Assembly (NCBI GenBank): GCA_963827155.1
Contig: CAWGZV010000002.1
Coordinates: forward strand, 682,001 to 746,000
DNA: 64,000 nucleotides
Reading direction: 5' to 3'
Source of the DNA: UTCFX2 sp963827155
GTDB lineage: Bacteria > Chloroflexota > Anaerolineae > Anaerolineales > UBA4823
Of this stretch, positions 35,190 to 43,452 are shown one piece after another. Position numbers and translations under genes: made by a program. Within the stretch, counting starts at the first letter, position 1, and each line of letters starts with the position of its first letter. The notes beneath the pieces were generated by a model. The model saw nothing but the letters and a program-made list of their open reading frames with translations. It was not told where the DNA came from and did not search any database.

Positions 35190-37457
35190 TTGGTAGAACA
35201 AATTCAAAAAATAAAAATTGGGATTTTGACGAGCGGTGGTGATGCTCAGGGTATGAATGCTGCCGTTCGTTCGGTTGTGCGTACAGGATTGGAACGCGGC
35301 GCAGAAGTTTATGCGATTTATGAAGGTTTTCAAGGGATGGTCGATGGGGGCAATCGAATCAAGAAGATGACCTGGGAGGGGGTAGGCGGAATCCTACACC
35401 GAGGCGGCACGATCATTGGAACAGCGAGATGCGATGCGTTTCGCACACATGAAGGGAGGCGCCAGTCCGCTCTTAATCTTCTCAAAGTCGGAATATCAAG
35501 ATTGGTGGTGATCGGAGGAGACGGCAGCCTTACTGGCGCGAATATTTTCCGCAAAGAATGGCCTGAGCTTTCAGCAGAGCTTGTCCAGATGGGAGAAATT
35601 GATGCAGAAACCGCAGCTGGGCATGCGAGGCTTCAGATTGTTGGCCTGGTTGGTTCGATCGATAATGACATGTTCGGGACGGATATGACGATCGGCGCCG
35701 ATTCGGCGCTGCACCGCATCACCGAGGCAATCGATGCCATAAGCAGCACGGCTGCGTCTCACCAACGTGCATTTGTAGTAAAAGTAATGGGCCGCAACTG
35801 CGGCTATCTGGCTCTGATGGGCGGGTTGGCGACAGGTGCAGACTGGGTCCTCATCCCGGAAAACCCGCCAGATGTAGAAAACTGGCGTGAGCTGATGGGA
35901 GAACGCCTGAAAGCAGGCCGGCTGGCCGGGAGGCGCGATACGATCGTGGTCATTGCAGAAGGGGCGCACGATCGGCACGGAGAATATATTGGGAGCACCG
36001 AAGTGGCTAAGACACTCGAAGACAGCCTCGGCGAAGAAGTTCGCGTGACCGTGCTTGGTCACGTGCAGCGCGGCGGTGCACCCAGCGCGTTCGATCGAAA
36101 TCTCGGCACATTATTGGGAAATGCCGCAGTAGAAAGGCTGCTCTCGGACGAAATCGATGACGAGCCGCAGCTTATCGGCTTGCGCGGAAACCGAATTACT
36201 CACGCCCCTTTAGTGGAATGCGTGGATAAAACCCTGGAGGTCGCAAAAGCAATCCGAGAGCACAACTACGATACTGCGATGGACCTGCGGGGGAGCAGCT
36301 TTCGTGAAGCTTTTTCGACGCTAAAAACGATGCTCCGAGCACTGCCGCACGCTCCCCAGCCAGACCAAAAACGCTACCGGATTGCTGTCATGCATTCGGG
36401 CGCACCTGCGCCTGGAATGAATACTTCAGTACGGGCAGCTATAAGAATTGGTCTTGACCGCGGACACATCATGTTAGGAATTCGGAATGGATTCCCGGGG
36501 TTGATTGATAATGAAGTCGAAGAAATGGATTGGATGAGCGTCAATGGCTGGGCATCGCGCGGCGGCTGTGAACTAGGAACCAGCCGAAAGGTCCCTTCGG
36601 GAAGCGATTTCTACAATATCGCCCGGTCGATAGAAGAGCACGAGATCCAAGGATTGCTGGTCATCGGGGGGTGGTCGGGTTATGAGACGGCTTACCAGAT
36701 GTTTAAAGCCCGCGAAAATTATCCGGCTTTTAATTTACCGATTGTCTGTCTACCCGCTACGATCAACAACAATCTCCCTGGATCCGAGCTGAGCATCGGG
36801 GCAGACACAGCTTTGAACAATATTGTCGAAGCCGTGGATAAAATCAAAGACTCTGCGGTGGCGCTGCGGCGCTGTTTTGTCGTGGAAGTGATGGGACGCT
36901 ACTGCGGATATCTGGCGCTGATGAGCGGTTTGGCGACAGGCGCCGAACGAGTATACCTCGATGAAGAAGGGGTTTCGCTGAAAGACCTCCAAACCGATGT
37001 GGAGCGTTTGAATGAAGGTTTTATCCATGGAAAGCGGCTCGGGCTGATGATCCGAAATGAATACGCCAATCAAGTATACGATACCAAATTTATGTGCTCC
37101 TTATTCGAGGAAGAGGGAAAGGAGCTATTCGACGTTCGCCAGTCAATCCTTGGTCATCTTCAGCAGGGCGGCTCTCCTTCTCCTTTTGACCGGATTCAAG
37201 CCACCCGCCTCGCTACCCGGTCTATCGCATTCCTGATCGAGCAGGTCGAACAGAATATCCCAGAATGCGCATTTATTGGTCTTCAAGGCAAAGAAATCAA
37301 GTTCCACCGGTTCGAAGATTTCGACCGCATGGTGGATTTAAAGAAACAACGCCCCAGGGAACAATGGTGGATGAACCTGCGTCCTATTGCAAGCGTGCTT
37401 GCACAACCGTCTCCTCAGCTTTCGGCACAGACGCCAACGGGCGCAGAAAAGCATTAA
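35190..37457 (+). CDS. 6-phosphofructokinase, double-length with a degenerate second half
   Basis: Phosphorylates fructose 6-phosphate with ATP in glycolysis. About 755 residues: two PFK domains in tandem, as in eukaryotes. The first half (about 1-385) is catalytic: TSGGDAQGMNAAV, GGDGSLTGANIFRKEW, GSIDNDMFGTDMTIG with the catalytic Asp, MGRNCGYLAL and LGHVQRGGAPSAFDR. In the second half (about 395-740) the same positions read GGWSGYETA and ATINNNLPGSELSIG, so the ATP/Mg residue and the catalytic Asp are lost while MGRYCGYLAL and LGHLQQGGSPSPFDR persist: it probably binds an effector. TTG 35190 follows AGGAG, after the strong promoter. Confidence 0.92.
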   Translation: MVEQIQKIKIGILTSGGDAQGMNAAVRSVVRTGLERGAEVYAIYEGFQGMVDGGNRIKKMTWEGVGGILHRGGTIIGTARCDAFRTHEGRRQSALNLLKVGISRLVVIGGDGSLTGANIFRKEWPELSAELVQMGEIDAETAAGHARLQIVGLVGSIDNDMFGTDMTIGADSALHRITEAIDAISSTAASHQRAFVVKVMGRNCGYLALMGGLATGADWVLIPENPPDVENWRELMGERLKAGRLAGRRDTIVVIAEGAHDRHGEYIGSTEVAKTLEDSLGEEVRVTVLGHVQRGGAPSAFDRNLGTLLGNAAVERLLSDEIDDEPQLIGLRGNRITHAPLVECVDKTLEVAKAIREHNYDTAMDLRGSSFREAFSTLKTMLRALPHAPQPDQKRYRIAVMHSGAPAPGMNTSVRAAIRIGLDRGHIMLGIRNGFPGLIDNEVEEMDWMSVNGWASRGGCELGTSRKVPSGSDFYNIARSIEEHEIQGLLVIGGWSGYETAYQMFKARENYPAFNLPIVCLPATINNNLPGSELSIGADTALNNIVEAVDKIKDSAVALRRCFVVEVMGRYCGYLALMSGLATGAERVYLDEEGVSLKDLQTDVERLNEGFIHGKRLGLMIRNEYANQVYDTKFMCSLFEEEGKELFDVRQSILGHLQQGGSPSPFDRIQATRLATRSIAFLIEQVEQNIPECAFIGLQGKEIKFHRFEDFDRMVDLKKQRPREQWWMNLRPIASVLAQPSPQLSAQTPTGAEKH

Positions 37458-37487
37458 GGGAATTACGCTCCTTTAGGAGTACAACTT

Positions 37488-38547
37488 GTGACGCAGCCTC
37501 CAAAACCATCCAGTGATCGCAGGGGCGATCGACCGGATTATCCCTCATCTGCTCCTTTACGCAGACCTGCGAGTCAACCCGGTGTTACCCCAGAAACGGT
37601 CCGACCGGCCACGGGACAGCCGCCACACGATATTCATTCGCAGGCGGTCGCGCGCTCGACCCAAATTCGAGTCTGGCCGCGATGGGCGAATATATCGAGT
37701 GAGGCGACCAAGCCGTTCTCGTCCAGGCGGTTTCAAGTTCGGCTGCGCTCTTTTGGTGTTTGTGCTCCTGTGCCTGCTACTTTCCACTGCAATTTACGCA
37801 ATCCTACCAGGACGGACTACGATCCTCTTGATGGGCATCGATTATGCAGAGCCGGGAAGCTATGTAGCCCGAACCGACACCTTAATGCTCTCGACTTTCG
37901 CGCCAAAAAAGCCGTTTGTGAGTTTGCTTTCAATCCCTCGAGACTTGTGGGTAAATATCCCAGGGGTGGGTGAAAACCGGATCAATACCGCCCACTTTTA
38001 TGCGGAATCCCGCCAAAAAGGCAGCGGACCGGAAGCAGTCAAGCAAACTATTGAAAGCAACTTTGGGACTCCTATCGATTACTACCTGCGGATCCGTTTC
38101 GAAGGTTTTCGGGAGGTGGTGGACGCACTGGGCGGGGTGGATATTAATCTATCAGAACCTATGGCAGGATACAGCGCAGGTTGGCATCACCTGACAGGAC
38201 GCAAGGCGCTGGCTTTTGTACGTGATCGCGCCAATGCGGATGATTTCTTCCGCATGTCGCATGGTCAGTTCATGCTTAAATCGTTATTTCTAAACCTTTT
38301 GAATCCACTTAAGTGGCCAAGACTGCCGCTTGTTGCCAAAGCTTTCTTAGATGCTACCGACAGCAATATTCCGATCCATAGCTGGCCAAGGATTCTATTG
38401 ATGCTTCTATTCACCGGCCCTAATGGGGTAGATTATCACCTGATCTCTCGGGAGATGGTCTCATCATTTACTACTGACCAGGGCGCGAATGTTCTGCTCC
38501 CGAATTGGGAATTAATTCACGCATTGGTCAGACAGATATTTTCATAA
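37488..38547 (+). CDS. LytR-CpsA-Psr (LCP) family protein, frameshift near the N-terminus
   Basis: Membrane-anchored enzyme that attaches anionic or other glycopolymers to the cell wall. The extracellular LCP domain begins after one membrane helix (FGCALLVFVLLCLLLSTAI) with ILLMGIDYA, then RTDTLML, SIPRDLWVNIPGVG, INTAHFYAE, DALGGVDINL and FVRDRANADDFFR, carrying the conserved Arg and Asp residues. The best start is GTG 37488 with AGGAG eight bases before it, giving a proline-rich cytoplasmic tail, but that frame must shift by one base between about 37600 and 37690 to enter the membrane helix. The other frame is open back to a GTG at 37513 without a ribosome site. Confidence 0.83.
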
Positions 38548-38629
38548 TCATGCTCTGCAAATCGCAAAATTTAACTCCAAGCAGGTTCGACATCGATGCC
38601 AACGATTACTTCTATGTTAAAATCGGTCT

Positions 38630-39088
38630 ATGGATTCTGGTTTTAAAATCGTCGCTACAAATCGTAAGGCAAGCCACGAATTCTTTCTTCTAGAAAGATT
38701 TGAGGCAGGAATAGCCCTGCACGGCAGCGAAATCAAATCCATCCGGGCGGGGCAAATCAGCCTGGCGGAAGCATATGTGCGGATCGATGGTCGGGAAGCC
38801 TGGCTGGAAGACGCTCATATCGCACCATACGAACATGCTGGAACCTATGGTCATGAACCACGCCGGCCTCGAAGGCTTCTACTGCATAAAAAAGAGATCA
38901 GGAAACTTTTTCAGGAAGTCCGACAAAAAGGCGTGACGATTGTTCCGACCCGGGTTTATTTAAAAGGTGGGCGTGCAAAAGTTGAAATCGCAATCGCAAA
39001 AGGCAAAAAACTATATGATAAACGCCAAGCAATTGCAAAAAGGGATTTAGAACGTGAGCTTGCCCGAAGCCATCAAAGGCGAGAATAA
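38630..39088 (+). CDS. smpB: tmRNA-binding protein SmpB
   Basis: Partner of tmRNA in rescuing stalled ribosomes. 152 residues with the whole barrel: NRKASHEFFLLERFEAGIALHGSEIKSIR at the start, WLEDAHIAPYEHA, HEPRRPRRLLLH and the basic C-terminal tail (KKLYDKRQAIAKRDLERELAR) that enters the mRNA channel. The tmRNA gene is in the same window, at 56374-56769. Overlapping the next gene by 35 bases. Confidence 0.95.
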   Translation: MDSGFKIVATNRKASHEFFLLERFEAGIALHGSEIKSIRAGQISLAEAYVRIDGREAWLEDAHIAPYEHAGTYGHEPRRPRRLLLHKKEIRKLFQEVRQKGVTIVPTRVYLKGGRAKVEIAIAKGKKLYDKRQAIAKRDLERELARSHQRRE

Positions 39089-39878
39089 TTCATTCCCAGC
39101 GCACACCATTTCGGGCGTCAACTACCTCTCAGATAAAGAGCGGCAGGTCATCTATACCCGCTTGATTCCCGAAGAGCTGCTCAGCCGATTTAACCTCGCT
39201 CCTCCATTTCGGGATCAAAAAGATCAGCCGTTGTTTCAGATTAGGGCTAATCCTGGCGAGGCAGTGGCGGAAATGATGCTCTTCCACCAGACCGACTTCC
39301 AGGATCCGATACTGTATGGCCAGATTGCAGATACAGTCCACGGTCAGGTGCACGTTCTACTTTACATCCTGAACGATCCAGACTTTCCTCGATTTGACGT
39401 CGACCGAATGCCCGATGGATCGCCTACCCGGTTTGGGACTCAGCAGCGGAACATCGAAGCTGAAGTATCTGCCATGCGTTACGGGTTGGCTCCCGGACAA
39501 ATCCGCCGAGGATTCGGTTTGTTGGGTCAGGCAATCAAATCTTTCGAAGCCTTCGTCAAGAGCCTCGATCAGGATTATTATTTCGTTGAGCCGCTTTATT
39601 ATCATAATGCAGTAATTTTTGAGCGCTATGGATTTTCATACGTTAAAGGCCGCAAATTGATGGAACGCATCCATTCTGGATTCGAATCCGGCGGCGATTT
39701 AATCCAATGCCTGGACAGTTCCACCCCTTTCCGCTCGAACGAGGCATCGCAGAGCATCCGCCTTAGGTCCTGGGCGATCCATGACCATTTATTGGGTGAG
39801 CCTTATACCGAAGTAACCATGGTTAAGAGAATAGGATTTCAAGCCGATCTGAATACATGCCCCGGATGTGGATGGTGA
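39054..39878 (+). CDS. Conserved protein of unknown function, possible GNAT fold
   Basis: 274 residues from a GTG inside the end of smpB. No signal peptide or membrane segment. The C-terminal half contains YYHNAVIFERYGFSYVKGRK, which resembles the N-acetyltransferase motif in which an Asn precedes a helix and a Gly-Phe turn; the usual acetyl-CoA loop is not obvious, so this is a weak hint. The last residues hold a CPGCG pair. It is co-directional with smpB and the CTP/kinase-like gene that follows, suggesting one transcript. Confidence 0.6.
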   Translation: MSLPEAIKGENNSFPAHTISGVNYLSDKERQVIYTRLIPEELLSRFNLAPPFRDQKDQPLFQIRANPGEAVAEMMLFHQTDFQDPILYGQIADTVHGQVHVLLYILNDPDFPRFDVDRMPDGSPTRFGTQQRNIEAEVSAMRYGLAPGQIRRGFGLLGQAIKSFEAFVKSLDQDYYFVEPLYYHNAVIFERYGFSYVKGRKLMERIHSGFESGGDLIQCLDSSTPFRSNEASQSIRLRSWAIHDHLLGEPYTEVTMVKRIGFQADLNTCPGCGW

Positions 39879-39880
39879 TC

Positions 39881-40589
39881 ATGAATTTCAAAGATATTAT
39901 TGCCTTGATTATCACTCTCGCGGTCTCGCTGACATGGCTGCGATTGAACGATTTCATCGCCCAGCGCGGTTGGATCGACAGCCGAACTTCCCGGAAGATC
40001 ATCCATATTGGTACCGGCCCGCTTTTTGTCCTTTGCTGGCTGCTTTTCAGTCAAGAACCTTATGTCCGCTATTTGGCTGCATTGGTGCCGCTGGCTATCA
40101 CAGTCCAGTTTGCGCTGGTAGGATTTGGAGTGATGAAAGATGAGGCAGCTGTTCAAGCGATGTCCCGCTCTGGCGATCCGAAAGAGATATTGAAAGGACC
40201 GCTGTATTATGGGATTGTATTCGTGATTCTTACGATTGCTTTCTGGCTTGACAGCCCAATTGGGATCATAGCCCTCATGATGGTCTGCGGTGGGGACGGT
40301 CTGGCTGAAATCTTCGGGCGAAAATATGGGAAGGTCAAGCTGCCCTGGAACAAGGGAAAATCCTGGATTGGAAGTCTGGGTTTTTTATTGGGCGCCTGGG
40401 TGCTCACAATAGTGGTGATGGCGATTTTCGTTTCTGCGGGCATTTTTGCAGCCCCGCTAGTGGGATATCTTTACGCGATCACGCTGATCGCCGTCGTTTC
40501 AACTCTGGTCGAATTCGGTCACTCCGATGAGCCTGGATAATATTACGGTTCCTGCAGTCGCGGTGATCTTAGGTTTGATTATGCTTTAG
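39881..40589 (+). CDS. Dolichol/phytol kinase-like membrane protein, frameshifted at the C-terminus
   Basis: Polytopic inner-membrane protein (about six or seven segments) of the CTP-transferase/polyprenol kinase superfamily: SRKIIHIGTGPLFVL near the start, GPLYYGIVFVIL, CGGDGLAEIFGRKYGKVKLPWNKGKSWIGS, the latter two forming the cytoplasmic catalytic loops. The frame closes at 40540, but one T removed from TT at 40514-40515 continues it as ESVTPMSLDNITVPAVAVIL to 40589, the normal end. Probable function: phosphorylation of a polyprenol or phytol for lipid or carrier metabolism. ATG 39881 is chosen just after the previous stop. Confidence 0.8.
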
Positions 40590-40712
40590 ATCAGTCGATT
40601 TCATGAAGAATGTCTGCAAACAGAGTGACTTTCGTTCCTATTGACTGGTAATTTTTAATATGATAACATTGCTCTTAATAACCGATATTAGTCCAATTGA
40701 GAGGTAGCCCGG

Positions 40713-41117
40713 ATGTTAGCAGATCAAACGGATGTTCAAACGATTACTCTGACCCCTGCTGCGGTTGAAGCAGTGCAAGATTTGATGAAGAAGCGCAGCC
40801 TGGAGAATTATGCCCTGCGCGTATTTGTCTCTGGAGGCGGCTGCTCCGGTTTTCAATACGGGATGGCTCTTGAAGGGAATATTCGCGAGCAGGATTTCAG
40901 TGCGGAATTCGACGGTGTGAAAGTGGTCGTGGATGAAATTTCGATTGACTACCTGCGCGGCGCGACGGTTGATTACGTCGAGAGTGTGATGGGCAGTGGT
41001 TTCAAGATTGAAAACCCGAATGCCATCTCATCATGCGGCTGTGGGAATTCCTTTCGCACAGGTGAAGGCGCTGGAAGTGAATCGGAAAGCGCTGGCGGCT
41101 GTAACGGCTGTCATTAA
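40713..41117 (+). CDS. erpA: Iron-sulfur cluster insertion protein, ErpA/IscA family
   Basis: A-type carrier that hands Fe-S clusters to target enzymes. The first 115 residues are a standard A-type domain: ITLTPAAVEAVQDLM, RVFVSGGGCSGFQYGM with the first Cys, and NAISSCGCGNSF with the two C-terminal cysteines. It then has an unusual tail (TGEGAGSESESAGGCNGCH) that adds two more cysteines and a His. ATG 40713 follows GAGAGG. A hairpin terminator follows at 41145-41165. Confidence 0.92.
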   Translation: MLADQTDVQTITLTPAAVEAVQDLMKKRSLENYALRVFVSGGGCSGFQYGMALEGNIREQDFSAEFDGVKVVVDEISIDYLRGATVDYVESVMGSGFKIENPNAISSCGCGNSFRTGEGAGSESESAGGCNGCH

Positions 41118-41140
41118 TTTTCTAAATACACTAAAGAATT

Positions 41141-41170
41141 GAAAAGCCGGGAATTTATCCCGGCTCTTTC
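41141..41170. terminator. Shared terminator of erpA and the SH3 gene
   Basis: AGCCGGGA (41145-41152), loop ATTTA, TCCCGGCT (41158-41165), a perfect eight-pair stem between two convergent genes. T-rich sequence follows on both strands, stronger on the minus strand. Confidence 0.75.
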
Positions 41171-41199
41171 ATACCATTAATAACAGATTTATAAACACC

Positions 41200-41835
41200 C
41201 TATCTTGCACGCAGGAACGATAACAGCGTCCCAAAGAGACCAATAAGCGCAAGCCCAATGATCACCAACCCCATCGGCACTCTTCCCTGAGAGGCAATCG
41301 GCGCATCTGCCGGCAGAGTAGATTGAGGTACCGGCGGAGGTTCGGTGAACGTAGGCAAGCGAGTGGGGGGTATCTCCACTAAGAATTGAGCCGCCAGCGT
41401 GGGATCAATCGTGGCAGTGACAGCTGGCGTAGAAGTGGGAGGCGGCTCGATCACAGGGAGGCTTCCGCGCACGTCGACAAGATCGCTCCAGATCCAAGCA
41501 ACCCCACCGGGCACCCCTGGATAGGCGATCTCAACCCAATCACCTCCAGGAGACCGACCCAGCGCAGGCACCATCGACCCTTCAACCAGGACGCCAACAA
41601 TGTCATAAGCAACAGTTGATGGACCGCCACGCACATTCACAAATCCTTGCTCATTATCGAGCACCAAAGCGATCGCCCCGACTGGCGTGCCGGTGACGGT
41701 AGGAATCGAGCCTGTCGGGATTTGGGCAGGTTCTCCAGCAATCGCAATTCTTAATGGAGTTATTAAAGTTATTCCGATCAAGCCAATAAAAACGCCGGTT
41801 ACTAACCGGACGCGGTTATTATGAAAAAATGACAT
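41200..41835 (-). CDS. Membrane-anchored SH3b domain protein
   Basis: 211 residues. An N-terminal membrane segment (residues 10-31) precedes an outside bacterial SH3 domain (residues about 50-125: VNVRGGPSTVAYDIVGVL, then GDWVEIAYPG and VAWIWSDLVDV). A Pro/Thr-rich linker leads to a C-terminal membrane segment (MGLVIIGLALIGLFGTLLSFL). Bacterial SH3 domains usually bind cell-wall or other polymers. ATG 41835 follows GGAG. Whether the first segment is cleaved as a signal peptide is uncertain. Confidence 0.82.
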   Translation of the reverse strand: MSFFHNNRVRLVTGVFIGLIGITLITPLRIAIAGEPAQIPTGSIPTVTGTPVGAIALVLDNEQGFVNVRGGPSTVAYDIVGVLVEGSMVPALGRSPGGDWVEIAYPGVPGGVAWIWSDLVDVRGSLPVIEPPPTSTPAVTATIDPTLAAQFLVEIPPTRLPTFTEPPPVPQSTLPADAPIASQGRVPMGLVIIGLALIGLFGTLLSFLRAR

Positions 41836-41914
41836 TCAGAAAATCTCCAATCAATTTATACCTCTTACGATTGGGATTATAATCGACAACCAGATCATCA
41901 AGAGGCTCCTCTGA

Positions 41915-42499
41915 ATGGAACGAAAAATCTTACACGGCAATCTCAGCCCAAGCGACCTTGCTCGCGCATTGATCGGCGAGTTCAACAGGGGCAACTTCCG
42001 CGCTCAGCAAATTGGGACAAATCAAGATCTTATCGTCCAAATCGTTACCCGCGAACAAGCAACATCCGGCGGAAAAACTGCTCTTACTGTCACCTTGCGA
42101 GCCGTCCCAGATGGCGTCTCGGTTGAGCTCAGCCGACAGACCTGGTTGGGAGTTGCCGCCAGTTTGGGTCAGACCGCTTTCTGGGCGCTGCGCAGCCCGT
42201 TAACTCTCTTGGGTCGACTGGATGATATCGCCCAGGATATCGAAAACCTCCAGCTCACCGAAGATGTGATGAAGGTCTTGGATAAAACTGCCCGGTCATT
42301 GGGTGCGAGCCTCGAGCTTTCCGAACGGTTGAAATCTGTGGTGTGCGAATACTGTTTGACTGCAAATCCGGTCGCGGAACCAGCTTGCATAGCATGTGGA
42401 GCTCCACTGGGGAATTTTCAACCCACCACCTGTTTAAACTGCGGGTTTGTCGTGAAATCTGCTGAAAAGAACTGTCCGAACTGCGGGAAAGCGCTCTAG
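41915..42499 (+). CDS. Zinc-ribbon protein of unknown function
   Basis: 194 residues. Residues 1-135 form an alpha/beta domain I cannot place (MERKILHGNLSPSDLARALI). The C-terminus holds two zinc ribbons: CEYCLTANPVAEPACIACG and CLNCGFVVKSAEKNCPNCG. It has a TATAAT at 41877-41882 and is divergent from the SH3 gene. Cytoplasmic. Possibly a nucleic-acid or protein adaptor, but nothing in the sequence decides this. Confidence 0.75.
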   Translation: MERKILHGNLSPSDLARALIGEFNRGNFRAQQIGTNQDLIVQIVTREQATSGGKTALTVTLRAVPDGVSVELSRQTWLGVAASLGQTAFWALRSPLTLLGRLDDIAQDIENLQLTEDVMKVLDKTARSLGASLELSERLKSVVCEYCLTANPVAEPACIACGAPLGNFQPTTCLNCGFVVKSAEKNCPNCGKAL

Positions 42500-42523
42500 C
42501 GAATGAGAAGAAATCCGTTAAAT

Positions 42524-42550
42524 AAAAAAACCTCAAGGATGAGGGTTTTC
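42524..42550. terminator. Shared terminator between zinc-ribbon and HEAT genes
   Basis: CCTCA (42531-42535), loop AGGA, TGAGG (42540-42544). Long T run on the minus strand, four T on the plus strand. Short stem, so moderate confidence. Confidence 0.65.
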
Positions 42551-42563
42551 TGATGGATCAAGA

Positions 42564-43221
42564 TCAGGGAGCAGAAAGCTGCTGGACTGCGTTTTGCAGC
42601 ACCGGTAAAATGCTGTTCTCGTCCAAGTCTCCACGGCTTTCCAATCGAGACGCCATCCTTTCGAGAACCGGCAGCGCTTCAAGGTAACCTAGCAGCCCGA
42701 TAAAGTAAGCTGCCTGGCGGCGAATTTCGACCGGTGCACTTCGATTCGATAGAATTTGGGACAGATGCCCCCCGGCAAAAGAGCACAGGCTCAGCAAATC
42801 TGCAATGTAGCCTTCTGCATTCTTATCGTATTCAGCAACCTGCAACAGTGCGAAGACTTCGCGAGTGCGAAGCTCAGACACACAGTTCATCAAGGTCTGA
42901 ACAACTTGCTCGCTGGGTCCAGCCGGGCTCAGACCAGCATTTACCAGGCTCCCCAGATTTTTCACAATCCGAGTGCGAAGCTCAATGTCGGGTTCTGCCA
43001 ACCGCGTTACCAGCAAGTACGTGACTAACGGCAACTGGCGGATGGCATCGAATTCGACCAATCGATCAAAAGCGGATTTCGCGAACAACCAAATCTGGGG
43101 ATCCAAGCGATTCGGCTGATTCCCAGATCACGGTGATCAAGTCGTTTCTGTTGTAGTTAGGGATTTCGGGCTTGAGTGGGTTAGGCGGAGGGATATCTTC
43201 TGGTTGAAGAAACGAATCCAT
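42564..43221 (-). CDS. HEAT-repeat-like helical protein, frameshifted
   Basis: Starts at ATG 43221 (GGAG six bases before it) with MDSFLQPEDIPPPNP and reads into VIWESAESL. The frame then needs to drop one base at the CC of 43103-43104 (GG on the coding strand) to continue as DPQIWLFAKSAFDRL and on to 42564. The restored protein is about 218 residues of paired helices with HEAT/armadillo-like periodicity (LRTRIVKNLGSLVNAGL, VEIRRQAAYFIGLLGY). No catalytic motif; probably a scaffold or binding protein. Unknown partner. Confidence 0.72.
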
Positions 43222-43373
43222 AGCTACTCCCTACCTAGAAACATTAATCGCACAACCCTACTATGATAATTTTTACCTAATGATTGCATATGGACTTAGT
43301 ATACACGAATCAACGTTAAGGTCTTTTGTAGACTGCGTTAAGGTTTGATGTTAACAAAACGAAAATAAATTAA

Positions 43374-43409
43374 AAATCCACAGACTCAAATGGATCTGTG
43401 GATTTTTTT
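43374..43409 (-). terminator. Terminator of transketolase
   Basis: AAATCCACAGA (43374-43384) and TCTGTGGATTT (43395-43405) form an eleven-pair stem with a ten-base loop. The minus strand continues T-rich, ending tkt. Confidence 0.85.
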
Positions 43410-43452
43410 CAAACGCTTGAGGTGAAAATTCAGCCATGGTCTGCTGCTGTGA

